Shown one piece after another: positions 1 through 12,566 of a stretch of DNA of 64,000 nucleotides; positions within the stretch are counted from its first letter, which is position 1, and every line of letters begins with the position of its first letter. Location: assembly GCF_033473495.1 (NCBI RefSeq), contig NC_088939.1, forward strand, positions 248,001 through 312,000, read 5' to 3'. The notes below the pieces were generated by a model. It was given only the letters and a program-made list of their open reading frames with translations, was not told where the DNA came from and ran no database searches. Origin of the DNA: Cercospora beticola. Its lineage: Eukaryota; Ascomycota; Dothideomycetes; Mycosphaerellales; Mycosphaerellaceae. Both the position numbers and the translations under genes were made by a program.

Positions 1-459
1 TGTTGCCCACGACGATGATGGGGAAGTAGTCCTTGTCCTTGACGCGCAGTATTTGTTGCTGGAATGTCACCATCTCTTCAAAGCTTTGCCGTGATGTGAT
101 GCTGTAGACCAATAGGAATCCCTCTCCTGTCCGCATGTATTGTTCGCGCATGGCCGAGTATTCCTCCTGTCCGGCGGTGTCGAGCACATCGAGGAGGGCG
201 ACTTCATCGTCGATCACGCATTGCTTGCGGTAGGAGTCTGTCAGACGGGAGGTGTCAGTGTATGGAGCTCAATGGCAGTGCGCAATGCCAGGTCGGTGAA
301 GGCGTGTCCGCGGCGGCTGGACGGGGGCGAGATACCTTCGATGGTCGGATCATACTCGTCGACGAAATGCGATTGGATGAGTTGGATGGTCAGACAGGAC
401 TTTCCCACACCACCTCCACCGACTACCACCAGCTTGTATTCCCGGAGGAACTGCGACAT
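1..459 (-). CDS. ras1: Ras small GTPase, 5' part (cut by window edge)
   Basis: Membrane-anchored GTP switch of the Ras family, controlling growth and morphogenesis through cAMP/MAPK signalling. Exon 1 is 459-336 and exon 2 runs from 237 to the left edge; the intron at 335-238 starts GTATCT and ends CAG. Visible motifs are the P-loop GGGGVGKS (residues 14-21), the switch I/effector segment YDPTIED (joined across the intron) and the switch II motif DTAGQEE. The N-terminus [14 protein letters not shown] is that of fungal Ras1-type proteins rather than Rho or Rab. The hypervariable region and CaaX box lie outside the window. The ATG at 459 is chosen because homology begins there; the open frame upstream has no family similarity. 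Confidence 0.95.
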
Positions 460-3267
460 GACTGTCAGTAGGCTGCACAGGGCCGAGCTTTGCGGCGCCG
501 CGTAGGGAGCACAGAGAGGCGGCGCGTGCGAACAGGGCAACGGAGGGTTGTTGGAAGGGATGCAGCAGCAGCAGTGGGAGGGAGTGGAGTGCGGCGTACT
601 TTGGATGCCATCTCGAAGGAGCAGAACCAGCAGCAGGCGTTGTGTGCCTTGGTCGTGCGCTATGCAGCGGCGGGATTTGAGTCGCGGGAAGCCGGTACCG
701 TGGCGACGCAGATAGTGTGTGCAGTGAGCGGTCGGGGGGATCCAAGAAGCACGAGATGCGCCTTCGGCTCGGCGAGCTGCTGCAATGTGATGACGCCGAT
801 CGCCAGGCGAGGGAACGTGTGGGTGGGTGGGTGTGATGAGAGGAGCGGCCAGCCAGCCAGCGGAGCGGGACGCAGGTCAACGCGCGAGTCGTCACGTTCC
901 GTTGGCAGCGGGTGCGGAATGGCGACGATGTGACAGCAACGACGAGGCGTGCGCGGCGACGGTGCGGTGGTGGAGGGCGACGAGGTGGCCGGCGGAGGAC
1001 AGCGAGTACAGCGACAGGAATGCGTGCGTGCCGTGCTACACCCAGCAAAATCGCCCAAGCGCCGTCAATCGCTGTGAGCGCGCTCCACTCGGCGGGTGCG
1101 TGGTGAGTTCTGGCGTCGTTCTAGCGAACCCACCGTGCTTGTTCAATCAAATGGTCCAACCTCACCACCCAACCTGTTCATCTACTCCTCCCAGCTAGCT
1201 CTGTCCTCGTTATTGTCGCCTCCCGTCCCCTTTTCTACTCATCTCCTCTACGCCACACATCACCTCGCTGCCTCTTCTCTCGGGACAAATGACCATCTGC
1301 GATAGCTCTCCCCCGAGGCGCCCTCCGATGATTTCATCACCACATGTCTGACGGCGCGCGCGAAAAGCCTCCGCCGTTCCAGAGCAGACATGATCGACAA
1401 CGCTACCGGCTTGTATTTTCCACGAACAGACACAACCCGGCTCCATACGCACAAGCTGCTCTCCTGCTTGTCGAATCGCGCCCAGCTCCCTACTGCACCT
1501 CCTCGCCATGCCCTGTGCCACGACTGAATAGAGCGCCCGCCGCCAGCCAATGGACTGCAACGACGCGCTGGCATGCACGACACTGCGCGCGCTCATGAGA
1601 CAACTGTTCCAAGCGCGTGAAGCTATAGCACCTGCTCTCCCACCTATATCACCCACCGGTGTCGGCTCAATGGCGTCGTGGGCAGGAGACTTTGGCTGCA
1701 TGGTCGATGCCCTCCCCGATCGCAGCCACAGCAGCCTCTGACTCGGACAGCCGAGCTTGCAATGCACTCACGCACGCTTGACGCCTCGCATTTCTGCTGG
1801 TTCACGGGCATCGATCCAACTGACGCCAACTACTGACCTGCAGCTGCCATTGCAACTCAAAATTGCTGTGTGAACCTGAGGTTGATCTTTTCATCACGTG
1901 ACCCACGCATGATGCGTAGCTGCCCGACGTTGGCAGACAGCTGCCAGCACAACTGCTGCCCCCCAGACACAACATTTTCCCCACGAGGCCATAGCTTCTG
2001 CGATAGCGTCCACGGCTGCAAGTCGGCTCACGGACCGTCACTCTACACCATGTGGTGCACATGGCCCCCTGCAGCCGGACAAAAAACTGCATGCAGACAC
2101 GAACCACAGGAGCCGGCATGGAATAGATCTCGTTGATTTGCTACAATCTTGATTGTCTATGGCTTGATCGCTTATCACCCACATGCCCAGCACTGCATGC
2201 TGAACATGTTCTCGCTGTTGGTGACCATGGGTTTCACAGCAGGTGAGGGTGTGGTCGGATGAGATCCCAGTGGACGATCGAGGGGTTCGCCGCAGACGAC
2301 GGGTACGAGAGCTTCGCGGATGCCATCCAGGCGAATGCTTCTGCATGTGAAGGATTGCGAACCCCCGAACTGCCATCTATGCTAGTCTGCAGAAGCGAGA
2401 CCAACACGCCACCAACATGCGCAGGGTCGCTAAGATGATCAAATGGCACAGCGAACCCACACACGCAGAATCCATTGGACTCAGCAATAAATGGTAATCG
2501 TGAGTATCAGATGTGCACGCCTCCAGCAGAGCAACAATTTCTCACTACAACCACCAATGCTTATACAGACCCCGTTGGGCCATCAATGCTTTGTCTCGGT
2601 CGAAATTTGCGCTTTGTCCAACATTGCAACGTTGTCTCGGCGGCGCCCCATTGCTGGAGCTCCACCCATATTGGAGCAGAGACCTGCGAGCAGAACAATT
2701 TGAGCCTCGCTCATTTGGAACTGCGCACCGCGCCGGCATATGGCGTACTTGAATGCCAATTCCGCTCAACTGCAACTCGCCCAGAGCAAAGTCTTTCTGC
2801 AAGCAAAATGGATATTCTGCAAGGTAGGATGTCGAATTCCAGAAGCCTATTGGGACTTCACCTGTCGACAGGCTGCCACTCGACTCAGACATCTTGAGAT
2901 TGAACATTTCATGCCGAGCCTTGACCCAGACCAGCTCTTCTACACGAGATCCGGCACGCGAATCTCGAGGCGTCTGTATCATAGGCAATAATAGCTGACC
3001 ACTTGAGGCCCATCATGGCGCAATATGCTGACAAGGTATCGTAGAGTCTCATAGACGATTATTGATTCAATTCTATTAGTCCACTGCCAAGCTTTGCAAG
3101 AATGCGCGACGGGTGTGGCTGCCTGGTGCAATCACCACAAGACAATGGAGCGGCGTATCTTTCAGACTTCTCTGCACAAGCGCTCGAACCCGGAACAGCT
3201 GCAGACGGCTTGAGGCTTGCGAGGTCAATGGGCATTGCCGGAAACTACAAGACATTACACAAGCTCA
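460..3267. other. Long gene-poor stretch upstream of ras1
   Basis: About 2.8 kb without a gene I can support. ORFs on both strands are short, low in family similarity and mostly overlap each other. Pyrimidine-rich tracts near 1130-1300 look like promoter or UTR sequence. A long 5' UTR or regulatory region for ras1 is possible but not shown. Confidence 0.5.
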
Positions 3268-4597
3268 ATGTACCGAATCCGACAAGTGAAGCCTGCAGAT
3301 CTCACTAGCAGTGTCCCTATACGCGTCAAACATGCCGTAAGGCAACGCGAGATTGCCAGATTAAATGCATCAATTATTTGTCCTAGATGCGCTGCTCTGC
3401 AATGGCTTCCCGACGACGTTTTATGCATCATTCTTGAATTCGTAAACTGTGGGAGCGAGGACCATCTTTCAGATGCCAATCGATATAAGTCTGGTCGAAA
3501 AAACGTGCAACACTTATCCATGGTCAACAAGCGTTTTCGACGCTTCTTCGAACCTCATCTCTTTCGGAGCATCTCGTCTCGACGCGAGTGGACGGCGGAG
3601 AAGTTTACACGCGCGATCAAGGTTCTTTCACACTCACACATCGCACCTTACGTTCAACAAATCCGCATCGACGTCTCTTTTCCCCGAACCCCACGCAGCA
3701 ACAACACATATTCCGACATTGCAACCCTCGGACCTCTAATCCCCAAACTCCTCTCAAAACTACCAAACCTCTCCACCCTCACTCTAGAAACCGCTCTCGA
3801 CACCGCAGCAACCCCCCGCACCTCCATCCTAGAAACCAACATTCCCATCCTCCACACCCTCACCCACCTAAAAATCCCCATCGAACTAGACTGTCTCCTC
3901 CCCTTCTGCCCAAAACTCACCCACCTGGATATCCAAAACCTCCGCTCAGACGACTCCATCTCCCCCTTATTCCCCTACAGATCCAGCTCCCAACTCCTCT
4001 ACATCTTCTTCACCAGATCCTCCCCTCACCTCCACAAACTTCAACATTTCAGTCTCGCAACATATTGGGATGAACTCCTCCTCCGAAGAGTTTTGACTAC
4101 GATGCCGAATTTGATCAGTTTGGGAATGTATGATCAGTGGTATCGGGAAAAAATTCTCCAAGGTACTAGAAGTTCTGGCTGAGTTTGGGAATTTGAACAG
4201 GTTGGGGGTGATTAGTGCTTTGAGGCTTGAGGGGTTTATTGAGCCTGTTGAGGGGGAGGGGGGTACGGTGGGGTGTGTGGAGCATGATGAGATGTGTGGA
4301 TGTCATAAGGCGCAGGCGGCGATGGTGATGTGTTTTAGGGAGTTGGAGGGGTTGGAGGAGGTGAGAATTGGGGATGATTTTCGGGGGTGGGTTGTTGGTG
4401 GTGGAGGAAGGGAACGGGTACTTCAGTGGGAGACTGGAGTGTGGATTGGTGAGAAATGGGTGAGAACTGAAGCGGAATATGAGCTGAGGATTCCGCCTTG
4501 GGGCAGCCTAATATATGGGATGGGGTGTGGGCATTGGGAGGGAATGGAGCCGACGAGGGGGAGGTACATTTTGAGGGAAAGTGATGCCTCCGATTGA
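3268..4597 (+). CDS. F-box/LRR-like protein with apparent +1 frameshift
   Basis: Probable substrate adaptor of an SCF ubiquitin ligase. The first frame (ATG 3268) contains an F-box-like segment, LQWLPDDVLCIILEFV, followed by a leucine-rich region with repeated L-x2-L spacing. That frame stops at 4182, but similar leucine-rich coding sequence continues in another frame (KVLEVLAEFGNLNRLG onward) to 4597. The change falls at a run of six A at 4148-4153; one base fewer there would make a single ORF of about 440 codons. No GT-AG intron I tried restores the frame. It may be a sequencing or assembly error, or a recently broken gene. Base composition flips from C-rich to G-rich close to the same point. 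Confidence 0.6.
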
Positions 4598-5164
4598 AGT
4601 CTAGTGGTAGACAGCGTGGAAATACGAGAATTGAACATCTCGCTGCGGCGACACATTCCCATCGCCAGGAAACAATATCGCGCTTCAATTTCGCCCATAA
4701 GCCCGGTGGTGGTTCGCATTGCTTCGGTATGTCGAACGAGTTCATGAAACGGAGCTCTCTGGTGTCACTCCTCGTTCCCGAGTCGCCTGGGTCCCGTTCG
4801 CCATGGATCGGTGCCTGGGCCACAAGCGGAGTTTCTCCTAGCATGATGAAGACCATTGTCTAGATCCTTGAGATGCGCTGCATTTCCACCAAAGCGATTC
4901 GCTTCGTCCAATGTCGCTTCTCATTCATGTCCACTACGAAACTCTTCAATACCGCACCACGGAACGCCTCGCTGCGGAACCATTGTGACCAGCTGATACA
5001 GTATGTTACAAGCCGACCTGGCCACACCCACTCATGCTCATTAGATCGTCGTCTCTTCACCATCTTCGCGCTGTCTGCCCACGTCTTCTAATTCATCACA
5101 GCGCCTTCCTCTCCACCTTCCGCCCCACTTCTCCAGGCTCTTAGATTCGCTCGATGCTGCGCGC
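4598..5164. other. Intergenic, convergent 3' ends
   Basis: Lies between the 3' end of the F-box-like gene (+) and the 3' end of the Tvp15 gene (-). Only short shadow ORFs; nothing recognised. Confidence 0.6.
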
Positions 5165-5970
5165 TTAGACCTGCTCGGCACCCCAACCAGCATCCGCATC
5201 CCTCATATTCGCAGGTGGTTCGATGCTTGGTGTAAACTCGAGCACGACGTACGCGATACCGACGAAGACGACAAGCGCACCGCTGAGGTACTTCCACCTA
5301 GATTGATCGTCAGAATGCGCTGGCAGGAGTGAAGGATTATGATGTGACTGTACCATCTGTCGCCCATCTGGATACAGCCAACAAAGATGTAGACTGCGCG
5401 AGTTATGTCAGTGCTTTGCTTCTTCTTGTTTTCCCAGCCAGCCCGGCCGGCATTCAGCTCGATTTCTCTTACAAATTCCGCGTCCAATAAATGAGAACAT
5501 GAAAGAAGCATATCGTGCGACCTGAGGTGGGATCTGGAATTCTGCACAGGAGATTGTCAGCGCGGGTTTCGAGATCGAATGTGCGTGATCGCGTGTTGGG
5601 TATCATACCGAGACCAGCCGTTGCTATAAGAGAACAGAATCCATTAGCATTTGATCCTCGTATTCAATGATAAATCTCTCCTCGAACTTACCCAGTCCAA
5701 AGATCCAGAGGTATACGGCGAGAATGATTCCTTGCCTGTCGCATCGCATGAGTATCCCGTGTCCCCATCATCAGGAAGTGAATGCGCAAAGCCATCTTAC
5801 ACTGTGATCCCAGGCCAGAACTGTCCAACACCTCCCAGAATGATGAAAATACCCACGGCCAAGTTCACGATTCGGCTACACAATCCCCAGTCAGCAGTAT
5901 TCTTCTTCCAGCCAGCTGGATTTCGCGCCAGTGGTTGTAGTGGACTGACAAGATATCTGAGAAGTCCATC
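5165..5970 (-). CDS. TVP15: Tvp15-like Golgi membrane protein (COPI-associated family)
   Basis: Small multi-spanning membrane protein of late Golgi vesicles. Seven exons give 131 residues: 5970-5951, 5875-5801, 5735-5692, 5623-5609, 5541-5473, 5393-5354 and 5297-5165. All junctions are GT-AG and the phases add up exactly. The reading starts MDFSDIFRIVNLAVG, has four hydrophobic segments, and ends with the family tail FTPSIEPPANMRDADAGWG followed by AEQV. Exon 4 is only 15 nt. No single ORF covers the gene, so ORF-based annotation would miss it. It is the first of three minus-strand genes in tandem. The identification rests on recognising the conserved start and tail of fungal Tvp15 proteins. 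Confidence 0.88.
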
Positions 5971-6340
5971 TTTGCGCGATCGTCGGGGTGAAAGGCACTG
6001 TTGGCGCTGTTGATGGTCCGCGACAGGTTATCAGAGGAAGATGAGCGGTGAGAGAGGAAGATGAAGTGGTTGTATTCGGTGGATTCGGGTGTTTTGTTGA
6101 AGTCTGGAAGCGGAACTCTCCTGGCTGGCTGAAGCACAGCTGGAGCTTCGTGCTGGTTGGGCCCGTGCCACGCGAGAGACGTCACACTGCACTGCCACGA
6201 AGCGAACGAAGCACGCGCCGGATCTTGATTCCGTACTACAACATGGCATAAATTATCGGGATTCGAATGCCGCATCACTGAAGTCGAGGAAATGGTCTCG
6301 AGATGAAGGTGATGGCACAGCACTTGTTACATGTCTCTGT
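5971..6340. other. Intergenic upstream of TVP15
   Basis: About 370 bp between the D-amino-acid oxidase stop and the TVP15 start. Presumed TVP15 promoter; no distinct motif identified. Confidence 0.5.
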
Positions 6341-7719
6341 CTACAATTTGGCCTTCGTCTTCAATGCCTCCTCAGCCAAATTGACAGCAGCCTCCGCTAC
6401 TCCATACGACGATTGGTATCCATACCCGCCGTGGCCGTAATTGTGCACAATTGTAACCTTTTGCCCACCTGGACCCGACAACACTTCCTTCTCGACACGA
6501 ATACCGCCCTCACGCATTGGCCTCAACCCAACACCATGTCTAACCACACTCAGAGCCTCAATTCCCGCTCCCTTTGGAACCAAACCAGGACAAAGTCCTA
6601 TGGCACGCTTCATAATCCTTGTCGCAAGATTTGGATCTGGTTGACTCTCCCACTGGCCCACCTGTAGACATCCACCGAGGACTGTGCCACCACCAGCAGC
6701 GCGCTGCATGATATAGCAGGCCTCATCGTCGCCATCGTCTGTGCCGGAGGTGGATGCCATAAAGCCTGGCTCATTCCGCACAAGCACGATTTGGCCTCTT
6801 GCAGGGTATACGTTCTTATCCTCGACGCCTCCCAGCTTGAGTGATGACAGACCCGTGGCGTTGATGATCAGATCAGCTGGCTTGCCAGTGTGATGGAGAT
6901 CCGCAGCTTCAGAGATGTGCTTCAGAATCCCTCGCTTGACCACCGATCCATGTTTGAGGAGCTCTGATACGAGCCAAGGTAGGTATATGGCCGTGTTAAT
7001 GCATACTGACGTGAAGACGGTGCCTCCATCCATGCCTTCTGGAAGCTCTGATTTTGACAGGACTCGGAACTGCTCATTCGGTTAGCATTTCGACAATCTC
7101 GGAATGTGATGTAATTCACCTTGGGCACCACATCACGAAACCACGCATCTTCTCGAACTAATTCCTTGAACCACTCGGCGATGGGCGTCCCGGCATCCTT
7201 GGCTCTTCGATATACGTACGAGTCTGGCGTCATCATCAGTGACCACTCTCTTTCCGGGTAGCATGCTAGAACAAACCTTGAAAGTGCACGCCAGCTTCCG
7301 GAACATCTCTCGCAAGGCGTTCGAGCTCCGGCCATGTCGCCTTCTCCCACGACTGGAAATCTGTATTCGGCTTGCTTACACTGGGCGACAATTGGTGAGC
7401 GGGTGTGTAATGTTTGTGCAGACTGATCACATCCTCAACTGAGATCGAGCCGAGCGGATATTGCTGTACTGCAATCGTGGGAGTTGTACTCACGGCAAGT
7501 AATTCGCTCCTGCCCATGGCGAAGCATATTCGATGTCGTAGTCGCCGGGCATGTGCTTAGCGATTACAGTGACATGGTGACCTTTCTTTGCTAGTAGTAA
7601 CGCTGTGGTGAGGCCTGAAACTCCGGCACTATAACACCATGATCAGTCAATGGCTCATAGATGGGATTTTAGTAGCTTCTTGATAGCTTCACGCACCCAA
7701 GCACGACGATGTTCGACAT
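6341..7719 (-). CDS. Peroxisomal D-amino-acid oxidase (FAD)
   Basis: Flavoenzyme oxidising D-amino acids to 2-oxo acids, ammonia and H2O2. Five exons (7719-7697, 7628-7494, 7380-7277, 7223-7120, 7069-6341) give 364 residues, the usual family length. The N-terminus MSNIVVLGAGVSGL supplies the GxGxxG FAD fold, with the first intron inside the motif. PWAGANYLP, the DAO signature region RHGVGLRPMREGG and YGHGGYGYQ follow in the expected order. The C-terminus is AKL, a type 1 peroxisomal targeting signal, so I place it in peroxisomes. Substrate range (neutral versus acidic D-amino acids) cannot be read from this. Confidence 0.93.
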
Positions 7720-8110
7720 TCTTGATCGTTGTCGAGCCAATGGTTGAGACGCAGCTGTACTTATTTCGAACAAGTAGTGGTCTGCACTCGAGATTTGTTT
7801 GTTGAGAAATAGCGATTAGATGGTGAGTACAATCGAGTACAATGTAGTACTGCAGCCGCCTTCGTCCAAAAACCGGGCCGGTATCGAATGTACAAGCGAG
7901 GAAGGTGGGTCCTTTCTCACGCCCTGCGCCTTGGCTGCCCGACGGCCGACGATAGGCGGAAGACTTCGAGCAACACACCGACTTGCATGTGCCGTGATCA
8001 TCCAATGCCTCGTAGGAGGTACAAGCGCCAGCTATTCCGGCTCATTGACCTGCAGAGACAACATACGCAGAAAGCCACACATCTCAACGCGTCCCCAATA
8101 TTCAAAGAGC
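7720..8110. other. Intergenic upstream of D-amino-acid oxidase
   Basis: About 390 bp between two tandem minus-strand genes. ORFs here are shadows or chance. Presumed promoter of the oxidase gene. Confidence 0.5.
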
Positions 8111-9392
8111 TCACCAACCCGTCTTACAACTCGGCGGATACTGCAATGCACTCTTGATCGCCTTTTCCACCCTCTCCGCATCAATCTCAAACACATAATT
8201 CACCTCTCTCAAAGCCTGCGCTTTCGGCGCCAGAGCTTTCTGATACGCGTGAATATTCCCATATCTCGAACTCGCATAACTTGTATCAACATCCAAGTAA
8301 AACTTGGTACTATTCGTCACCACAGACGGATCCAACATGATCGCAGCAGTAGTTTCATCCCAGAAAGAGAAACTCGTATCTGCGTAATCATGATAGAGAC
8401 GCGTATAAGGGTTTTCGACTTGGATGAGATCGTCGAGGAATTCTTGTGTGACTGGGATTGTGTTCGTGACGGCGCTGGTGATGGTGATGTTGGGGAAGTC
8501 GGCTGTCAAGGCGATTTTGGTTCCTTCGGGGTCGATCATGAGGTTGATGTCGCTATTGATATCTGCAAGAAGTGTGGTTCCGCTGGCTTGTAACAAGTTC
8601 ACGTCGATGTATCCGCCCATGATGATGAGTTCTTTGGCATTTTTGGCAAAGTTTGGATCGATGCGCACGGCGAGAGCAATGTTCGTGAGTGCGCCGGCAG
8701 AATAGATGCTAATCTCTCCAGGATATTTTCGAACTTGTTGAACGAGGAATTCTGCGGCAGAAATGTCGGACGCGAATGTTATGTTTGGATAGCCCTCTTT
8801 GAATGCCGATTTGGAGATTCGATTGGGATCGCCAGAAGTTGGATCGTTGCCCAATGCTTCAAATGTCGAGTTCTCCGGTGCGAATGCGCCTTCCCAGGGT
8901 AGGACGCCATGAACTTCTTCCCAAGCCTGGAACAGTGTTGGGGTATTGAGAAGTGGGTAATCGGCACCACGGTATACTGGTATGCAGCCTAGGTCGCCGA
9001 CTTCCAGAGTCGCCAGTGCGTGGAGTCCACATTGGAGTGCCCATGTATTCGAAGTGTCGCTCAATATCCCAAGCACATCCCATCCTGCTTTGACTGCTTG
9101 CAGAATTGGAATGAAGCCATTCGTGCTCCAATCATTATCAAGAATCACTTTGGGTGCTGGTGAAGTGTTAGTCCGTGTCTCAAGTAACATCCATCGTCCG
9201 AGATATGGCTGTGATAAACTTTGATTGTGCGAAGCAGGCCTTCGCCGGCAAAGAAGAGGGTTTTCGATGGTTTTATGTATTGCTTTACGTACCTGTAGTG
9301 GTGTTGGGTTGCCTTGTGGAGTGATATGATGGAGCAGCAGCTACTGTCAATGCTAAGAACGAAGTTGCAGTTAGCGGAATTAGCGGCTTCAT
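8111..9392 (-). CDS. Secreted inosine-uridine-preferring nucleoside hydrolase
   Basis: Hydrolyses the N-glycosidic bond of nucleosides, probably outside the cell for purine/pyrimidine scavenging. Exon 1 (9392-9293) encodes MKPLIPLTATSFLALTVAAA, a clear signal peptide; exon 2 is 9156-8111; total 381 residues. The mature protein begins near the metal-binding motif as DNDWSTNGFIPIL (about residue 40). This replaces the classical DxDxxxDD form and, as I recall, matches a fungal subfamily. IYSAGALTNIALAVR and ELIIMGGYID are typical of the fold. Several N-glycosylation sequons (for example NITF, NSTK) fit secretion. The sense strand switches from C-rich to G-rich near 8410. Confidence 0.9.
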
Positions 9393-11117
9393 GTTGGCGT
9401 CGGACAGGTGAGGTCTTTTCTGTGTCCAGAAGGAAGCTAAAAGGTCGGACAGCCATATTTATGAGCATCGAGGGTGGCTTCGATCTCTAGCCGCAATCAG
9501 ACTAACTTTACTGTCAGCGTGTTCAGTAATCAAGAAATAATCTGGGATCGCCCATTCGTCATCCTCGAGAATGATGTGACTTCTATCGCCCGCCGCCGAC
9601 GAGAAAATTTTGTGACCAACGTCCTCCGACGCGTGGCTTGATAGATCTACCTGGTGAGGTAGATCACAGCGATTCCGTAGCGGAGGACCGCGCTCTTGGC
9701 CTATCGCGACATCCGGACTTTCCCCGTGACAGTGAAGCGTACGCTGGCATTTCATGCAATCGCAGTCGTATCAAAATCGACACAGGTGATGCAAGACTCC
9801 GCTCGATCGTGAATGCGGACCGCTCCTTTACTAGGCGCAATACGTTTTGGTAGCGACGTTCTGCCGCAACGTCCACAGTCTAGAATCACGAAATGGCGTC
9901 AAAGTAGCACAGTCTCGAGCAATCTGACATGCAGGAATTCCCAAAGATCGACGTCCTGGACTGCCGGAATCGCGAGGCTCGGATCTGGCGTGCGAACATT
10001 TTATGGTCCTTGGAATACATCTACGCAGGTATATTATTGAAGAAAGCTGCGCAATCTTACATGCAGTGGTCGAGCAACCACCGGCACTTGTCGTCTGAAG
10101 CATCGTGCCGCGGACCGAGAGGCCACATTGCAATGAGGAGCGCCGCTGCATGTTCTTTCGGGATAGTTTTCTCGTAGACACGCAGCTGTCCATGAGATTT
10201 GAGGGTAAGCAACTTTTGCACACTGCCCAGGTTGTACGATCGGAGGGACTCTCAAAGCAGCTGGCTGCGAAGGCTTGGAAACCTTTGTCGGAGGAAGACT
10301 GTGTTTATGATGAGGTTCTTGGATGCAAAAATAAAGAGGTACCTCGATGCGTAGGACTGTGTGTGGTCCAGTAATTTTGCAAAAGAGTCCAGCTTGTGCC
10401 TGGTGTCGAATTGTTCTCGATGTCAAAGTGGTTCAAAAGTGCAAAAAGAACCGTTACACCCTGCGAGACTGCATGTTTGTCAGCAGCTGCACGAGAAAAT
10501 CTTGATTGGAATCAAGAGAAGTAATTACTCACTTCGAACTCGCGACTTTCGCATTTCTGGCATATAGATCCCGAAGGATAAATATAAGAACGACACGCTA
10601 AGCCACTGCGTCAAGGGTGTTACTCCAAGCTGAGCTGGACCTCTTGCAGGCAAGGACGGGAGTAGCCGCGTCAAAATATGTACCTTCACTGCCCGAGCTT
10701 TGCAGAGCAAGCTGCTGGATGTTGTGTCGCCAACGCCTCAGCTTTCGCTTTTGAGCTCATGTGCTCTTGCTGCAGCCTCAAAGCTCCTGGATTTCGCCTC
10801 TGAGCTTATCGGAGTGGGTTGGGATGCCAAGACCGATGGCATCCTCGCTTCAAATTCGCCATGCGGATATTTCATGATCGTGTAAAGCATCAAAATGATG
10901 TTCGAAAAGGCGCTGAAGCATTCCAGGTCGCGACTGTCGCGAACGTGAAGGAACACAGAGGGAAGTGGCAACATGATGTCCAAAAACCTCCTTTTCAGGA
11001 ATGCACGCTAGTGTCGGAGCGCAGACCGGCAAACGAAAGCCAATAACTGCACTCCAAAATCCAATGCCACCACCACCAATCCAAACGACACGACACTCAC
11101 ATGTATCGCCGCCCATC
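9393..11117. other. Intergenic region of 1.7 kb
   Basis: Divergent promoter space between the nucleoside hydrolase (-) and ALG3 (+). ORFs of 60-130 codons occur on both strands, but none shows family similarity, a signal peptide or a consistent exon series. No tRNA was recognised. Confidence 0.5.
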
Positions 11118-12544
11118 ATGGATCTCATCCGGCAAGCCTGGCAAGTGGTCATAGACCCATACTACACGCGCTACACAGCACCACTCCAACTCCTCGGCGA
11201 CGCAGCACTCTGCGTTCTCATCATCTTGAAAATCCCCTGTAAGACCACCACATCCAAGAACGCCATCAAGACTTCACACTGACCACGCCATAGACACCGA
11301 AATCGACTGGACAACCTACATGCAACAAATAACCCTCTACCTCTCCGGCGAACGCAACTACGCCAAAATCACCGGCTCCACCGGCCCCCTCGTCTATCCC
11401 GCCATGCACGTCCACCTCTACACCCTCCTCCACAACCTCACCTCCTCCGGCCAAAACATCTTCCTCGCACAGCAAATCTTCCTAGGACTCTACCTCTTCA
11501 CCCTCCTCCTCATAATTTCCTGCTACAGAAAAGCCGGTGTACCACCTTATATCTTACCTTTGTTGAGTCTGAGTAAAAGGATTCATAGTATTTTCATGTT
11601 GAGGATGTTTAATGATTGTTTTGCGGTGATGTTTTTGTGGGGGGCGATTTGGTTTTGGCAGAGACGTTTGTGGACTTTTGGGACGGTTTGTTTTACGTTG
11701 GGGGTCGGGGTGAAGATGACTTTGGTGCTGGCTTTGCCGGCTGTGGGGATGGTGCTTTGGCAGGGGGTGGGGAGGGATAGGGCGTTTTATCAGGCGCAGA
11801 GTATGGTACAGGTGCAGGTGAGTGAGCGGATTTTGTTGTTTGACGTGGAAGGTTGGGGGAAGAAACTTGATGGGACGGCGAGCTGACGCTGTGCAGGGAT
11901 TGATTGCGTATCCGTTCATTATGGGTGGGCTATCGAGCTACTTGACGCGGGCCTTCGAGTTCACGAGACAATTCATGTTCAAGTGGACTGTGAACTGGAG
12001 ATTCGTGGGCGAGGAGACATTCCTCTCCAAGCCATTCTCCTACGGACTGCTTGCCACTCATGCAATGATCTTGTACACCTTCATTGTGGGCAGATGGACG
12101 AGGCCGAGCCTATGGACTTTGCCAGAAATGATCCACTACCTGTTCGATCCGCCGCCGAAGCCCGAGCAAACCCGCATCGCTCGAAGAGTCACGCCGGACT
12201 TCATTCTCACATCGATCCTCTCAGCAATGGTCATCGGCTGTTTGTGCGCGAGGAGTCTGCACTACCAGTTCTTCGTGTACATTGCCTGGTCGACACCATA
12301 CTTGTTGTGGAAGAGCGGCATGCCGGTCACCTTGATATATGTAATATGTGCGGCGCAGGAGTGGGCATGGAATGTGTACCCCAGCACCAACATCAGCTCG
12401 GGAGTAGTGGTGGGGTGTCTTGCGGTCACCGTTTTCAGTATTTGGATTGGCACGAGTCCGTACCTCGAACAGAAACGGCAGCAGCAGACACCATCGCAGC
12501 CACCTGAGGAGCAAGGGAAAGCTTCACATGAGCATGTAGAGTAG
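11118..12544 (+). CDS. ALG3: Dol-P-Man:Man5GlcNAc2-PP-Dol alpha-1,3-mannosyltransferase
   Basis: ER membrane enzyme adding the first dolichol-phosphate-derived mannose to Man5GlcNAc2-PP-dolichol in N-glycan precursor assembly. Exons 11118-11238, 11294-11817 and 11897-12544 give 430 residues, close to the family length. Conserved features are YTEIDWTTYMQQ, GPLVYPAMHVHLY, the SKRIHSIFMLRMFNDC segment and LHYQFFVYIAWSTPYLLW, with many hydrophobic segments. The ATG at 11118 is followed directly by the typical start of the family. The tail is polar and Q/E-rich. Composition swings from C-rich (11160-11530) to G/T-rich (11580-11880), then back to neutral. Confidence 0.95.
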
Positions 12545-12566
12545 CTTAAAGCTTCAATGGCATAGC

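Noticed and set aside
1210..1767. 185-codon minus-strand ORF upstream of ras1
   Set aside because: Low-complexity, overlaps other ORFs on both strands and matches nothing I recognise.
3170..3200. tRNA-like TTCGA T-loop motif on the minus strand
   Set aside because: No pairing T-stem, acceptor stem or A box around it; the same holds for other TTCGA matches checked in the window.
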